From Paradesertivirga sp036399495 (lineage in GTDB: Bacteria; Bacteroidota; Bacteroidia; Sphingobacteriales; Sphingobacteriaceae): DNA of 6,756 bases. Both the position numbers and the translations under genes were made by a program. The notes beneath the pieces were generated by a model. The model did not search any database, had not been told where the DNA came from, and saw only the letters and a list, made by a program, of their open reading frames with translations. This document shows, piece after piece, positions 1 through 5,877 of the stretch; position 1 is the stretch's first letter, and each line of letters begins with the position of its first letter. The DNA lies in the NCBI GenBank assembly GCA_036399495.1, contig DASWMZ010000234.1, forward strand, positions 1 through 6,756, read 5' to 3'.

Positions 1-3
1 CAC

Positions 4-68
4 TGTATACAACTGTCTAGTAACGTTTAAAATGTCTTACGCTGTCTTACGCTGTCTACTGTGTCTAC
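4..68. repeat. Helically phased TGTCTA/TGTCTT repeats
   Basis: Copies of TGT(C/A)T(A/T) begin at 4, 14, 33, 43, 53 and 62, a step of 9-10 bases with one degenerate position near 23. The best units are two adjacent copies of TGTCTTACGC (33-52). The array covers the last codons of the GH10-like gene and the bases after it and may continue to the left. One-turn spacing on a single DNA face suits iterons or a protein-binding array, but simple tandem repeats are also common in cyanobacteria. Confidence 0.6.
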
Positions 69-1103
69 AGTCAATGCACGGATAATTGCCCAGTACATTA
101 ACTGTGGGTTGCCATTCCAATCATAAAGCTCAAAAGTAGAGCTGTAAGCAGGATCTATGGAGGCAGCGAACCATGTTGTGGGGAAGTTGCCCCACTCGAC
201 AAAGTGAGTCGCACCAGAGCGGAGAGCATCGCGATGGAAAATATAGGATTGATGTGCCACAACAGCACGGAGAAAGCGATCGGGGATTAATTGCTCAAAT
301 CGATCAAGTAACCGCATATCAGGAGGAGTCCCCCCGGCGTAAGCAACCCTCGGCTTCCATAATCGGTGATATATGGAGAATTCCGTTATTCCCCACTTGA
401 CCCCATGATAACGACCAAACTTACCAAGAGCGGGAATAAGCCAATGATGGTATTGCCACCAATAAGGATCGATCCACTGTAGATGCACCTGTATTCCAAT
501 CTCAAAGCGCAAACTAGGATGTTTAGAAGCTAATTTTAAAAACCAAGAGGTAAAATCATCAAAGCTTTTAGGATTAGCAAAAAGTAAATAATGCTCATTA
601 ATAATAATGCGAGAACCCCTAGGCAACTTAAATAAAAAAGTGTCAAGGCTAGAAGTAACAGAAGAATCAAACTGAGAACCCAAGAAATCTCGATTGCTTA
701 AATACCAGTCGTCCAAAGTAAAGCATTTAAAATCTGGTATACGCCTATCGTCAAAAGCGATACGATGAGCGCAACAATTACGAGTTTTACACCAATTCTC
801 AAGGCGCGGTGATGGTTCTTTCCAATCAGCCCGCAATTGAAATTCAGGGATAAACAAACTAAACTGAGGCTCAATTTTTGACCAAGCAGGGCGCAGAGTA
901 TGGTTTTTAGGATCGGCAGTGTTAAAAATCTTCATCCCAGATACAGCGGTGCCGAATTCAATTAAGGGATTAAAAGAAAACTGAAAAGGACGGAAGTAAT
1001 ATTCTATTAAAAGTGTATAAAAAAGAATTAAAAACAAAGTAAGTAAATTAAATGTAACACCAAATTTAAAAGCTCTAAAAACCAACTTAAAATAATAATT
1101 CAT
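27..1103 (-). CDS. Membrane-anchored GH10-like protein, 358 aa, probably lacking the acid/base residue
   Basis: One N-terminal membrane helix (about 15-33) anchors a domain that looks like a shortened glycoside hydrolase family 10 (xylanase-type) barrel. Segments resembling GH10, in order: FGTAVSG (50-56), IPEFQLRADW (85-94, like the TPENEMKW strand), CAHRIAFDDRRIPDF (111-125, like RGHTLVWH...PSW), INEHYLLF (168-175, like INDYNLE), IGIQVHL (202-208, like IGLQGHL), WGITEFSI (237-244, like the ITELDV nucleophile strand, Glu241) and VEWGNFPTTWF...LYDWNGNPQLMYWAI (302-340, like the end of the fold). The strand that carries the acid/base Glu (WDVVNE) is not visible; only about 43 residues lie between segments normally separated by roughly 100. 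The protein may therefore bind glycan rather than cut it. Last gene of the operon, 9 bp after its neighbour. It could also be a host gene at the element's edge. Confidence 0.75.
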   Translation of the reverse strand: MNYYFKLVFRAFKFGVTFNLLTLFLILFYTLLIEYYFRPFQFSFNPLIEFGTAVSGMKIFNTADPKNHTLRPAWSKIEPQFSLFIPEFQLRADWKEPSPRLENWCKTRNCCAHRIAFDDRRIPDFKCFTLDDWYLSNRDFLGSQFDSSVTSSLDTFLFKLPRGSRIIINEHYLLFANPKSFDDFTSWFLKLASKHPSLRFEIGIQVHLQWIDPYWWQYHHWLIPALGKFGRYHGVKWGITEFSIYHRLWKPRVAYAGGTPPDMRLLDRFEQLIPDRFLRAVVAHQSYIFHRDALRSGATHFVEWGNFPTTWFAASIDPAYSSTFELYDWNGNPQLMYWAIIRALTVDTVDSVRQRKTF

Positions 1104-1112
1104 AGTTAAGAA

Positions 1113-2045
1113 TTACTTAATAATTTTACTCCAACCAGGACGCCAACCCCTACATTCAGAATCGACAACCTCAGACCTCCAGTAGCCTTTATCCCAACCC
1201 TCTACAGATTCTAAATTTCTCCAGCTATTATCTCGCAAACTACGATATCGATCACCATTTACTAAAAAATAATTAAGAGCGCGAGATTTAACAAATAACT
1301 CATCTAAAAAAGGATTATATTCGACATTAGGGGGAAGAGTAGGGGCATCCTGAGAAAAAGCCACTATAAAACACCCTTTAGCATCAGTAAAATTGCCTTC
1401 CCCTTGACTTGCCCATATTACCTGAGTCCAGACTTTTTTACCTGGACCACAATTCGGAGCAGTACAAGTGGGGTATCTCTGAATTGCAGGGGCAGGAGGA
1501 GGAGCAGGAGGAAAAAGACCAGTATTGAGTCTTCTAAATTCATCACCCTCACATTGAGCGCGAGGATTGCAAACACTGGTTACGCAAGACGGGCCAAAAG
1601 AACCCGATCCAGCGAAAGAACCGCAAACAGTACAGGTGCGGGTAGTGGGTTGCTCTGCACAATTAGATCTAGCTGAGGCAGCAGAGCGAGCAGCCAGAGC
1701 TTGAGATTCCAATTGATAAGTTCTATAAGGACCCTCAACATAAGCCCGGTTAAGAACTTGCCAAGCTGCAAAAGCGGCACGGTTGGCATCATCTATAGCT
1801 CGCATTTGAGCACGATATCTTTCACACTCAGGAGTATTCGAGTTGCCCGAACCAAAAAGCCCAGTAATAGAAATAAGCAGAGCGATAATCGGGAGCCAGG
1901 AACCGACAATGCTGCCTAGTCCGAAACCCACTATATAGGCAACACTACGAGCAGAGAGTAAAGCGACTGATGTAGCGACGAGAGGCCCAGCTTCAGTAAT
2001 TAGTAAGCGTAAACCGCCAGCCAACTTTGCAAAACGCAATAACAT
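1113..2045 (-). CDS. Cysteine-rich membrane protein, 310 aa, candidate virion-tip or adsorption protein
   Basis: I recognise no family. The N-terminus is strongly hydrophobic, with spans at about 14-32 and 36-65 (SVAYIVGFGLGSIVGSW, IIALLISITGLF). A long helical, Ala- and Arg-rich stretch (about 72-127, possibly coiled coil) is followed by a dense cysteine cluster (129, 138, 141, 154, 159, 165). A proline-rich linker (PPAPPPAPA, 179-187), two more cysteines (194, 199) and a C-terminal domain rich in Trp and Tyr with Cys225 and Cys298 complete it. Eleven cysteines in all suggest disulfides and an extracytoplasmic position. Membrane spans plus a modular, linker-separated exposed region would suit a minor coat or host-contact protein. 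It lies between another anchored protein and the GH10-like gene in the same operon. The adsorption role is an inference. Confidence 0.75.
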   Translation of the reverse strand: MLLRFAKLAGGLRLLITEAGPLVATSVALLSARSVAYIVGFGLGSIVGSWLPIIALLISITGLFGSGNSNTPECERYRAQMRAIDDANRAAFAAWQVLNRAYVEGPYRTYQLESQALAARSAASARSNCAEQPTTRTCTVCGSFAGSGSFGPSCVTSVCNPRAQCEGDEFRRLNTGLFPPAPPPAPAIQRYPTCTAPNCGPGKKVWTQVIWASQGEGNFTDAKGCFIVAFSQDAPTLPPNVEYNPFLDELFVKSRALNYFLVNGDRYRSLRDNSWRNLESVEGWDKGYWRSEVVDSECRGWRPGWSKIIK

Positions 2046-2046
2046 A

Positions 2047-2583
2047 CTATTTTCTGACTAATTTCCAAGCTTTAACTAAGCCAGCAATTGCCATGATCGG
2101 CACCCCAGTATTGTACATTACAAGCGCAGCATACCGAAGAATCGGAGAGTTAACCGATTCTATAGCAACAATCATTTGTGCTGGAATCCTAATCGAATCA
2201 GGAGAAGTAGGCATTAAATCGAGAACAGCATTAGAGAGAGTAGAGCCAGGACTTTTATTAAAAAGACAATCATATTGTTCAAGCTCTGCCTGAGTTAAAT
2301 AACGTCTAGAAGTATTGGCTAGATAGAAAGCATCAGGATTTTGCTGATTTTGCGTACCTGCAAAACTAACCAACTCTAAAGGCTTATTTTCTGCTCTGAT
2401 ATCCCTAGTATAAAAAGCCTGACATAAACCAGTTAAATCAATCCCAGATGGAACGTTGCCCATCCCATAAGATGCAACAATCATCTCTTTAGACTCAACC
2501 TGTATCATCTGAAAAACACACCACGTATATGTCGGCGGTGGTGGTGGTGTAGAAGTAGCAATTAAGAAAGATAAAAGAAACAT
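2047..2583 (-). CDS. Exported protein with C-terminal membrane anchor, 178 aa, candidate minor virion protein
   Basis: I recognise no family. Residues 1-10 are a short hydrophobic start (MFLLSFLIAT), followed by a Pro run (STPPPPPTYTW), which on the DNA is a short triplet repeat. The body, about 20-147, is polar with three cysteines (22, 54, 106). Residues 148-170 form a membrane helix (YAALVMYNTGVPIMAIAGLV) followed by a basic tail (KAWKLVRK). The protein is probably exported with the body outside the inner membrane and the basic tail in the cytoplasm. This is the orientation of filamentous-phage tip proteins, which are anchored by a C-terminal helix until release. It follows the rep-like gene by 5 bp and its stop is one base before the next start (TAG-T-ATG), so coupling is likely. 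A tip or adsorption role is inferred from topology and position. Confidence 0.75.
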   Translation of the reverse strand: MFLLSFLIATSTPPPPPTYTWCVFQMIQVESKEMIVASYGMGNVPSGIDLTGLCQAFYTRDIRAENKPLELVSFAGTQNQQNPDAFYLANTSRRYLTQAELEQYDCLFNKSPGSTLSNAVLDLMPTSPDSIRIPAQMIVAIESVNSPILRYAALVMYNTGVPIMAIAGLVKAWKLVRK

Positions 2584-2588
2584 AATTT

Positions 2589-3851
2589 TTAATCACTAAA
2601 AATAAATCTAAGCCCCATTCCCATAATCACAAAAGGACGGAGCGCATTAACGCTCATGCCGGGTAAGCAGATGCGATCAAAATTTAATCCACTATTAATC
2701 TGGAAACAACCATCACCGATGTTGTTGAAATAAGCTTGCTCAGATGGCGTCGGGTTTACGATATCAATGGGGAATTTTTGTTGAAATTCCAAACTAAGAG
2801 GAACAGGAGCGGGACAAGTTAACCCACTAGCAAAAGCAGGAAACTGAAAAAAGAAGAGAAAAAGACTTGCAGCAGTACCAACACTAAAACTAAAACCGAG
2901 AGCTTTTGCATTTGAAAGAATAGCATTGTGGCGAACACCCATCTTACGCTTACCAACCTGTAAATTATTTTTGATAAACTTATCAAATTCTTCAGGACCC
3001 ATAAACTCAAAAATCATTGCCAGAGTCGGAGCGTGTTTTTCAAAAAATTTAATAGATTTTTCTATGTCAAGGTGCAAAGTAGGAGCGGGAACATTAATTG
3101 AACCATATTTGTACTTTGAAAAAAATAAAACATTTTGGTGATTTGTAGTAAAAGTAACTTGACCACAAACAACACCATTAAGAAATCTAGGGTATTCTTT
3201 AACAGAAATTTGAGCTAATTCTTTCATAATCCAAAGCGCACGTTCTCGCTTAAATTCAGCCTCTAATCTGTCAAAATCTCTACCATCAGGAAAAAGTTTG
3301 CAATAAATTCTTAAGCAACGGCTAGACTCGCGACTACCAATATAAACAGTATTGCCATCATCAGAACCAAAATTGCTGATGCGCCTAACTTTTTTATAGC
3401 CAAACAATAACCCATCTTCAACTAAAGATTCCCAAGGATAAGCAAATAAACGACGACTCTGTACAGGAAAATCTAATGCAATATCAATTCTATGAGCAGT
3501 AAAAGTCGTGTCTAATTGAGAGACGTACAACAAATTTGAAACTCTATCAAAATCTAAACTATCAAGGGTTGACCCATTTAAATCAACTAAAAAAGTAAAA
3601 GGCTCGTCGATTCCTGTTGGGGGATACTTAATACACAATAAACTGCCTTGAAATTCCCATGATTCATGCCAAACTTTTTTCGCAGCTATGACATTAGTTT
3701 CGCGAGCATCTTGCAGGGAAGACACTTGCTTTTTTTCAAAAGGTAAACCAATAATTTCTCTAATCTTTCTAAAAAATAAACTATCATAAGTCACCACTTG
3801 AAACCTAAGCCAGTCTATTTTTACGTTGCGTGTAAGAGTCTGAGCATCCAT
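2589..3851 (-). CDS. Rep_trans-like replication initiator with a secreted-looking C-terminal extension, 420 aa
   Basis: Residues 1 to about 300 look like the replication initiation factor family (Rep_trans; RstA of CTX phage, RepC of pT181), which nicks the double-stranded origin for rolling-circle replication. Supporting motifs are RIDIALDF (121-128), TVYIGSRESSRCLRIYCK (168-185) and the acidic RLEAEFKRE (195-203). Tyr183 in RIYCK is a candidate active residue, which I cannot confirm. The end is unusual. Residues 317-340 are strongly hydrophobic and finish in PAFASG, as a signal peptide would. Then come about 80 residues with three cysteines (346, 382, 395) and a second hydrophobic stretch (RPFVIMGMGLRFIF) at the C-terminus. 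This part resembles a separate small virion protein fused to Rep. Met304 (2942-2940) could be an internal start giving a 117-residue secreted product. One base separates it from the zot stop; it has no Shine-Dalgarno. Confidence 0.85.
   Translation of the reverse strand: MDAQTLTRNVKIDWLRFQVVTYDSLFFRKIREIIGLPFEKKQVSSLQDARETNVIAAKKVWHESWEFQGSLLCIKYPPTGIDEPFTFLVDLNGSTLDSLDFDRVSNLLYVSQLDTTFTAHRIDIALDFPVQSRRLFAYPWESLVEDGLLFGYKKVRRISNFGSDDGNTVYIGSRESSRCLRIYCKLFPDGRDFDRLEAEFKRERALWIMKELAQISVKEYPRFLNGVVCGQVTFTTNHQNVLFFSKYKYGSINVPAPTLHLDIEKSIKFFEKHAPTLAMIFEFMGPEEFDKFIKNNLQVGKRKMGVRHNAILSNAKALGFSFSVGTAASLFLFFFQFPAFASGLTCPAPVPLSLEFQQKFPIDIVNPTPSEQAYFNNIGDGCFQINSGLNFDRICLPGMSVNALRPFVIMGMGLRFIFSD
2592..2942 (-). 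other. Candidate internally started product: 117-aa signal-peptide protein within the rep-like gene
   Basis: The ATG at 2942-2940 is in frame with the rep-like gene. From here the product would have a basic N-region (MGVRHNAILSNAK), a hydrophobic core, an AxA-like site (PAFA before SG), a domain with three cysteines and a C-terminal hydrophobic stretch. That is a complete plan for a small exported virion protein. Ff gene X is a known precedent for an in-frame internal start inside a filamentous phage rep gene, although pX is cytoplasmic. The Shine-Dalgarno is poor (AGG about 17 bases upstream), so a single fused protein is equally possible. The end given excludes the stop codon. Confidence 0.35.
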
Positions 3852-3852
3852 A

Positions 3853-5040
3853 TTATTTAAAAATGTGAGTAGGTAAGTAAAAGGCTAGAAAATAAGAGCC
3901 TAAGAATATAAAAGGATGTCTCGGCAAAAATCCACTAATAAAGAATCCAACAATGCAGAGAATAAAACTTATCAAAAGCCGAAACATCATTTTATATGAT
4001 TTCTTCATTTCATCATCAAATCTAGACCAGGTTTTACACTCTTTAGTAATTCCCATATCAAGCTTTACTAAACCTTTATAACTGGTTGCAGGCATCCAGC
4101 GCCAAAGTTTAATCAGATTTGATTGAAAGAAATGTATACCATCAATAGGAACCTCCCCAACAATCTTCCAAGCAGTAAAAGGATAATCACTACTGCTTGC
4201 CTCATATATTGCTTTCTTCTTTTTACGATCGGATTCGTAAAATTCATCAAGCTTCTGGTCAAGTTCCGAAAAAGAATAACCCTCGGCAGCTATCTGATCG
4301 ATAGATAATTCTTTACCCGAATCAGGGTAAATAACAAAAGGTTGATAACCAAATGTTTGGTCGGCAATAACTTTTTCGTCTTGTTTTTCCAATAATCCAA
4401 AACTATCAAAAACGCGGAAAGTCTGAGCATCCTCAGCGCTGATAACACCTTTCCAGTGTTTTTCAGCAAGTACCATACTCTTAATAGGGTTTTTTCGCAA
4501 ACGAGGATTATTATACCAAACGTCAAACTCCGCTGGTTTAAATAGGTGGACATCTTTAAACATTAAACTATCATTGCGGAGCTTATCAGACCAAACAACA
4601 ACCCCCTCAGCATAGATAATTTCAGAACAAATTTTATGAATAGAAGAGTGTATTTGTGTGGGGTACTGTGCAGCATATATTATATGTTGTAACCTTTTTC
4701 GATTATTAGCAACAGCATTATGAGCTTCTGGCGGTAAAGTCCAACTTTGACACGACGGGGCATATAAGCCCATCTCATCCAAAAGAATTACAGCATTAGG
4801 AATTTGGAGAAATTGAGCAAAGTTTTTATTACTGGAAACGTAATAAAAAATACCGTTTGGCATCTCTTTAAGAAGCCACTTAAAATTATTAATTTTTAGA
4901 TAATAAGCTAACTGTACAGGGTCTAGTTGAAAGTTACTAACTACCCTTAACCGATATTTTTCAGCAAGCTTTAATCCCCACTGAAGCATCCAGAGGCTTT
5001 TACCTCTCCCAGGCAAACCATATACACCAGTAACAGGCAT
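3853..5040 (-). CDS. zot: Zot/pI-like filamentous phage assembly ATPase, 395 aa
   Basis: This is an inner-membrane P-loop ATPase of the Zonular occludens toxin/pI family, which drives assembly and export of filamentous phage by swapping ssDNA-binding protein for coat protein at the membrane. The Walker A motif is at residues 8-15 (GLPGRGKS), very close to the N-terminus as is usual for the family. Walker B is at 83-90 (AVILLDEM), and the following segment NNRKRLQHIIYAAQYPTQIH (112-131) fits the conserved Arg...Gln region. A cytoplasmic domain of about 350 residues is followed by hydrophobic segments at about 352-370 and 376-392, and the protein ends three residues later. Ff pI has one span and a periplasmic tail, so this membrane end is different and the periplasmic part is almost absent. 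Strong ribosome binding site; the stop is one base from the next start (TAA-T-ATG). Confidence 0.92.
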   Translation of the reverse strand: MPVTGVYGLPGRGKSLWMLQWGLKLAEKYRLRVVSNFQLDPVQLAYYLKINNFKWLLKEMPNGIFYYVSSNKNFAQFLQIPNAVILLDEMGLYAPSCQSWTLPPEAHNAVANNRKRLQHIIYAAQYPTQIHSSIHKICSEIIYAEGVVVWSDKLRNDSLMFKDVHLFKPAEFDVWYNNPRLRKNPIKSMVLAEKHWKGVISAEDAQTFRVFDSFGLLEKQDEKVIADQTFGYQPFVIYPDSGKELSIDQIAAEGYSFSELDQKLDEFYESDRKKKKAIYEASSSDYPFTAWKIVGEVPIDGIHFFQSNLIKLWRWMPATSYKGLVKLDMGITKECKTWSRFDDEMKKSYKMMFRLLISFILCIVGFFISGFLPRHPFIFLGSYFLAFYLPTHIFK

Positions 5041-5047
5041 TTTTTTA

Positions 5048-5053
5048 TCTCCT
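5048..5053 (-). promoter_or_regulatory. Strong ribosome binding site of the zot-like gene
   Basis: AGGAG(A) lies eight bases before the ATG at 5040, the best Shine-Dalgarno in the left operon. The later genes of that operon lack one and follow at 1-9 bp, so they are probably translated by coupling. Confidence 0.65.
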
Positions 5054-5057
5054 ATTG

Positions 5058-5093
5058 AAAAGGCGATCGGTTCGTTATTTGATGCCGATCGCC
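5058..5093 (-). terminator. Hairpin between small-protein module and zot operon, possible weak terminator
   Basis: On the minus strand GGCGATCGG, a 14-base loop and CCGATCGCC form a perfect 9-bp GC-rich stem followed by TTTTC. The short T-run makes it a weak Rho-independent terminator or attenuator. Ff phages place a terminator after the major coat gene so that coat mRNA greatly exceeds downstream mRNA, and this position fits that logic. The arms also resemble HIP1 palindromes, so chance is possible. Confidence 0.5.
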
Positions 5094-5117
5094 CTATATT
5101 TGCAGTGTGAATTAGAC

Positions 5118-5175
5118 GGTTACTTTAAGAACTCAAACACGGGATAAAACCATGTTCAAAACCCTTAAAGTAACC
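5118..5175. repeat. Perfect 12-bp inverted repeat spanning the 3' end of the 135-aa gene
   Basis: GGTTACTTTAAG at 5118-5129 is repeated as its exact reverse complement at 5164-5175, 34 bases apart, with the stop codon of the 135-aa gene between the arms. On the transcript or on packaged single-stranded DNA it would give a long-looped hairpin. It lies 24 bp from a second hairpin. Possible roles are an mRNA 3'-end structure, an origin element or a packaging signal. None of these is shown by the sequence alone. Confidence 0.7.
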
Positions 5176-5540
5176 ATGAAACCCATGGGGGCGAGCGCCA
5201 CCCCGAATGCTGCAAGACCAATCCCATCGATCGCGCGAATCATGGCGATCGCATTCGCAACCCCAGCAGCAATAGATTCAGCAGCTTCTTCTGAAGCATC
5301 ACCACCCCCACCAGGAGGAGCAGCAATAACACCACCAGCACTAAGAGCAGCACCAGCCAAAGCTAAGGCGGCACCAGGAACAGCAACGCGGGAAAGAGTA
5401 CACTGATGACGATAAAAAAGATCATTGAGCCGTTGCACATCATCATCAGTAATTGTACGAAAGCGCAAATCGGGAGCTGAATCTTGCGGGTCATCATCAA
5501 GGAGAGCATTAAGTTGGGGACGTTCTAAAAGAGTTGGCAT
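5133..5540 (-). CDS. Two-hydrophobic-segment protein, 135 aa, candidate coat or minor virion protein
   Basis: The ATG at 5540 is chosen over an in-frame TTG nine bases upstream; neither has a strong Shine-Dalgarno. Residues 1-50 are soluble and acidic (LLDDDPQD, TITDDDVQRLND). Residues 52-74 are hydrophobic and Ala/Gly-rich (VAVPGAALALAGAALSAGG). A Pro-Gly linker (PPGGGG, 75-80), an acidic helix (ASEEAAESIAAGVANAI) and a second membrane helix (about 107-124) follow, ending in basic residues (LRVLNMVLSRV). Cleavage after the first segment would leave a pVIII-like piece of about 60 residues, so it may be a second coat protein with a long leader. Alternatively both helices stay in the membrane, as in pVI-type proteins. 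The gene is more GC-rich than its neighbours and contains the only exact HIP1 octamer. It is the last gene before a hairpin-bearing gap. Confidence 0.7.
   Translation of the reverse strand: MPTLLERPQLNALLDDDPQDSAPDLRFRTITDDDVQRLNDLFYRHQCTLSRVAVPGAALALAGAALSAGGVIAAPPGGGGDASEEAAESIAAGVANAIAMIRAIDGIGLAAFGVALAPMGFMVTLRVLNMVLSRV
5245..5252. repeat. HIP1 octamer GCGATCGC
   Basis: This is an exact copy of the highly iterated palindrome typical of many cyanobacterial genomes, inside the 135-aa gene. Near-copies occur at 5062-5070 and 5085-5093 and around 273-280. It is the main sequence hint of a cyanobacterial host; one exact copy alone is weak. Confidence 0.6.
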
Positions 5541-5715
5541 CGGTTTCAATTGAAGAATAACTAATGAATATCGACAGACAAATTAACAGGGGTTTAACAT
5601 CAATACCGCACCCTGTAATCGGTATCACGCAATCGCATAAACTGCGAAAAAAAGGTAAAAACTCATCATTTGATAATGAAAGAAGAAGGAAGAGGAAAAA
5701 CGCAACTGTCAACAA
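5509..5715 (-). CDS. Doubtful small secreted or membrane protein, 68 aa
   Basis: This ORF starts with TTG-TTG at 5715 and fills the 116-bp gap between two better-supported genes, overlapping the first by 50 bp and the second by about 32 bp. It begins like a signal peptide (LTVAFFLFLLLSLS), followed by NDEF and three cysteines (CDC...GC, about 27-36). A second hydrophobic segment (PLLICLSIFISY, about 43-54) precedes a polar tail. The signal-peptide plus membrane-segment pattern matches other small proteins here, which is why it is listed. Against it are the lack of an ATG, the lack of a clear ribosome binding site and the overlaps at both ends. It may be a chance ORF in an untranslated spacer. 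Confidence 0.3.
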   Translation of the reverse strand: MLTVAFFLFLLLSLSNDEFLPFFRSLCDCVIPITGCGIDVKPLLICLSIFISYSSIETDANSFRTSPT

Positions 5716-5875
5716 CTCTTATCTGAGCAGTAAGAATGGCTGCATAAGTGATAAGGCAAAAAATCACTTGAAACAGTAAAACAAAGCGGGTATCAACAAA
5801 TTTATTAGGTAGTTGTTGATACTTTTCTGCTATAGCATAAACAGCCCTAGCAAAGCGCAAGGAAAAATCTTTCAT
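5666..5875 (-). CDS. Single-pass membrane protein, 69 aa, unknown function
   Basis: The ATG at 5875 lies 2 bp after the stop of the major-coat candidate, so translation is probably coupled; only a weak AAAG precedes it. Residues 1-30 are soluble with several basic residues (MKDFSLRFAR, EKYQQLPNKF). Residues 31-52 form a membrane helix (FVLLFQVIFCLITYAAIL), and a short tail with one Cys ends in Lys. There is no cleavable signal peptide, so it is probably an inner-membrane protein with a cytoplasmic N-terminus. The size and place fit a minor coat or assembly protein, but I recognise no family. The last 50 bp overlap another small ORF in a different frame. Confidence 0.65.
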   Translation of the reverse strand: MKDFSLRFARAVYAIAEKYQQLPNKFVDTRFVLLFQVIFCLITYAAILTAQIRVVDSCVFPLPSSFIIK

Positions 5876-5877
5876 CT

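Noticed and set aside
173..400. Plus-strand ORF opposite the GH10-like gene
   Set aside because: It lies antisense within a gene with clear domain-like segments; its product is low-complexity and has no recognisable features.
1404..1676. Plus-strand ORF of 90 residues opposite the cysteine-rich gene
   Set aside because: Arg/Ser-rich antisense shadow inside a coherent membrane protein gene.
2027..2293. Plus-strand ORF of 88 residues
   Set aside because: Covers the junction of two well-spaced minus-strand genes and has no start context; an antisense shadow.
2819..3010. Hydrophobic 63-residue minus-strand ORF in another frame of the rep-like gene
   Set aside because: Its hydrophobicity mirrors the T-rich codons of the in-frame hydrophobic segment; no ribosome binding site. 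The in-frame reading with its PAFASG site is more convincing.
4290..4553. Minus-strand 87-residue ORF inside the zot-like gene
   Set aside because: Out-of-frame shadow of a clear ATPase gene.
5152..5406. Plus-strand ORF of 84 residues opposite the 135-aa gene
   Set aside because: Ala/Pro-rich composition is what the antisense of Ala/Gly-rich codons gives.
5603..5625. 6-bp inverted repeat ATACCG/CGGTAT in the spacer before the 135-aa gene
   Set aside because: Short stem with an 11-base loop and no T-run; expected by chance at this length.
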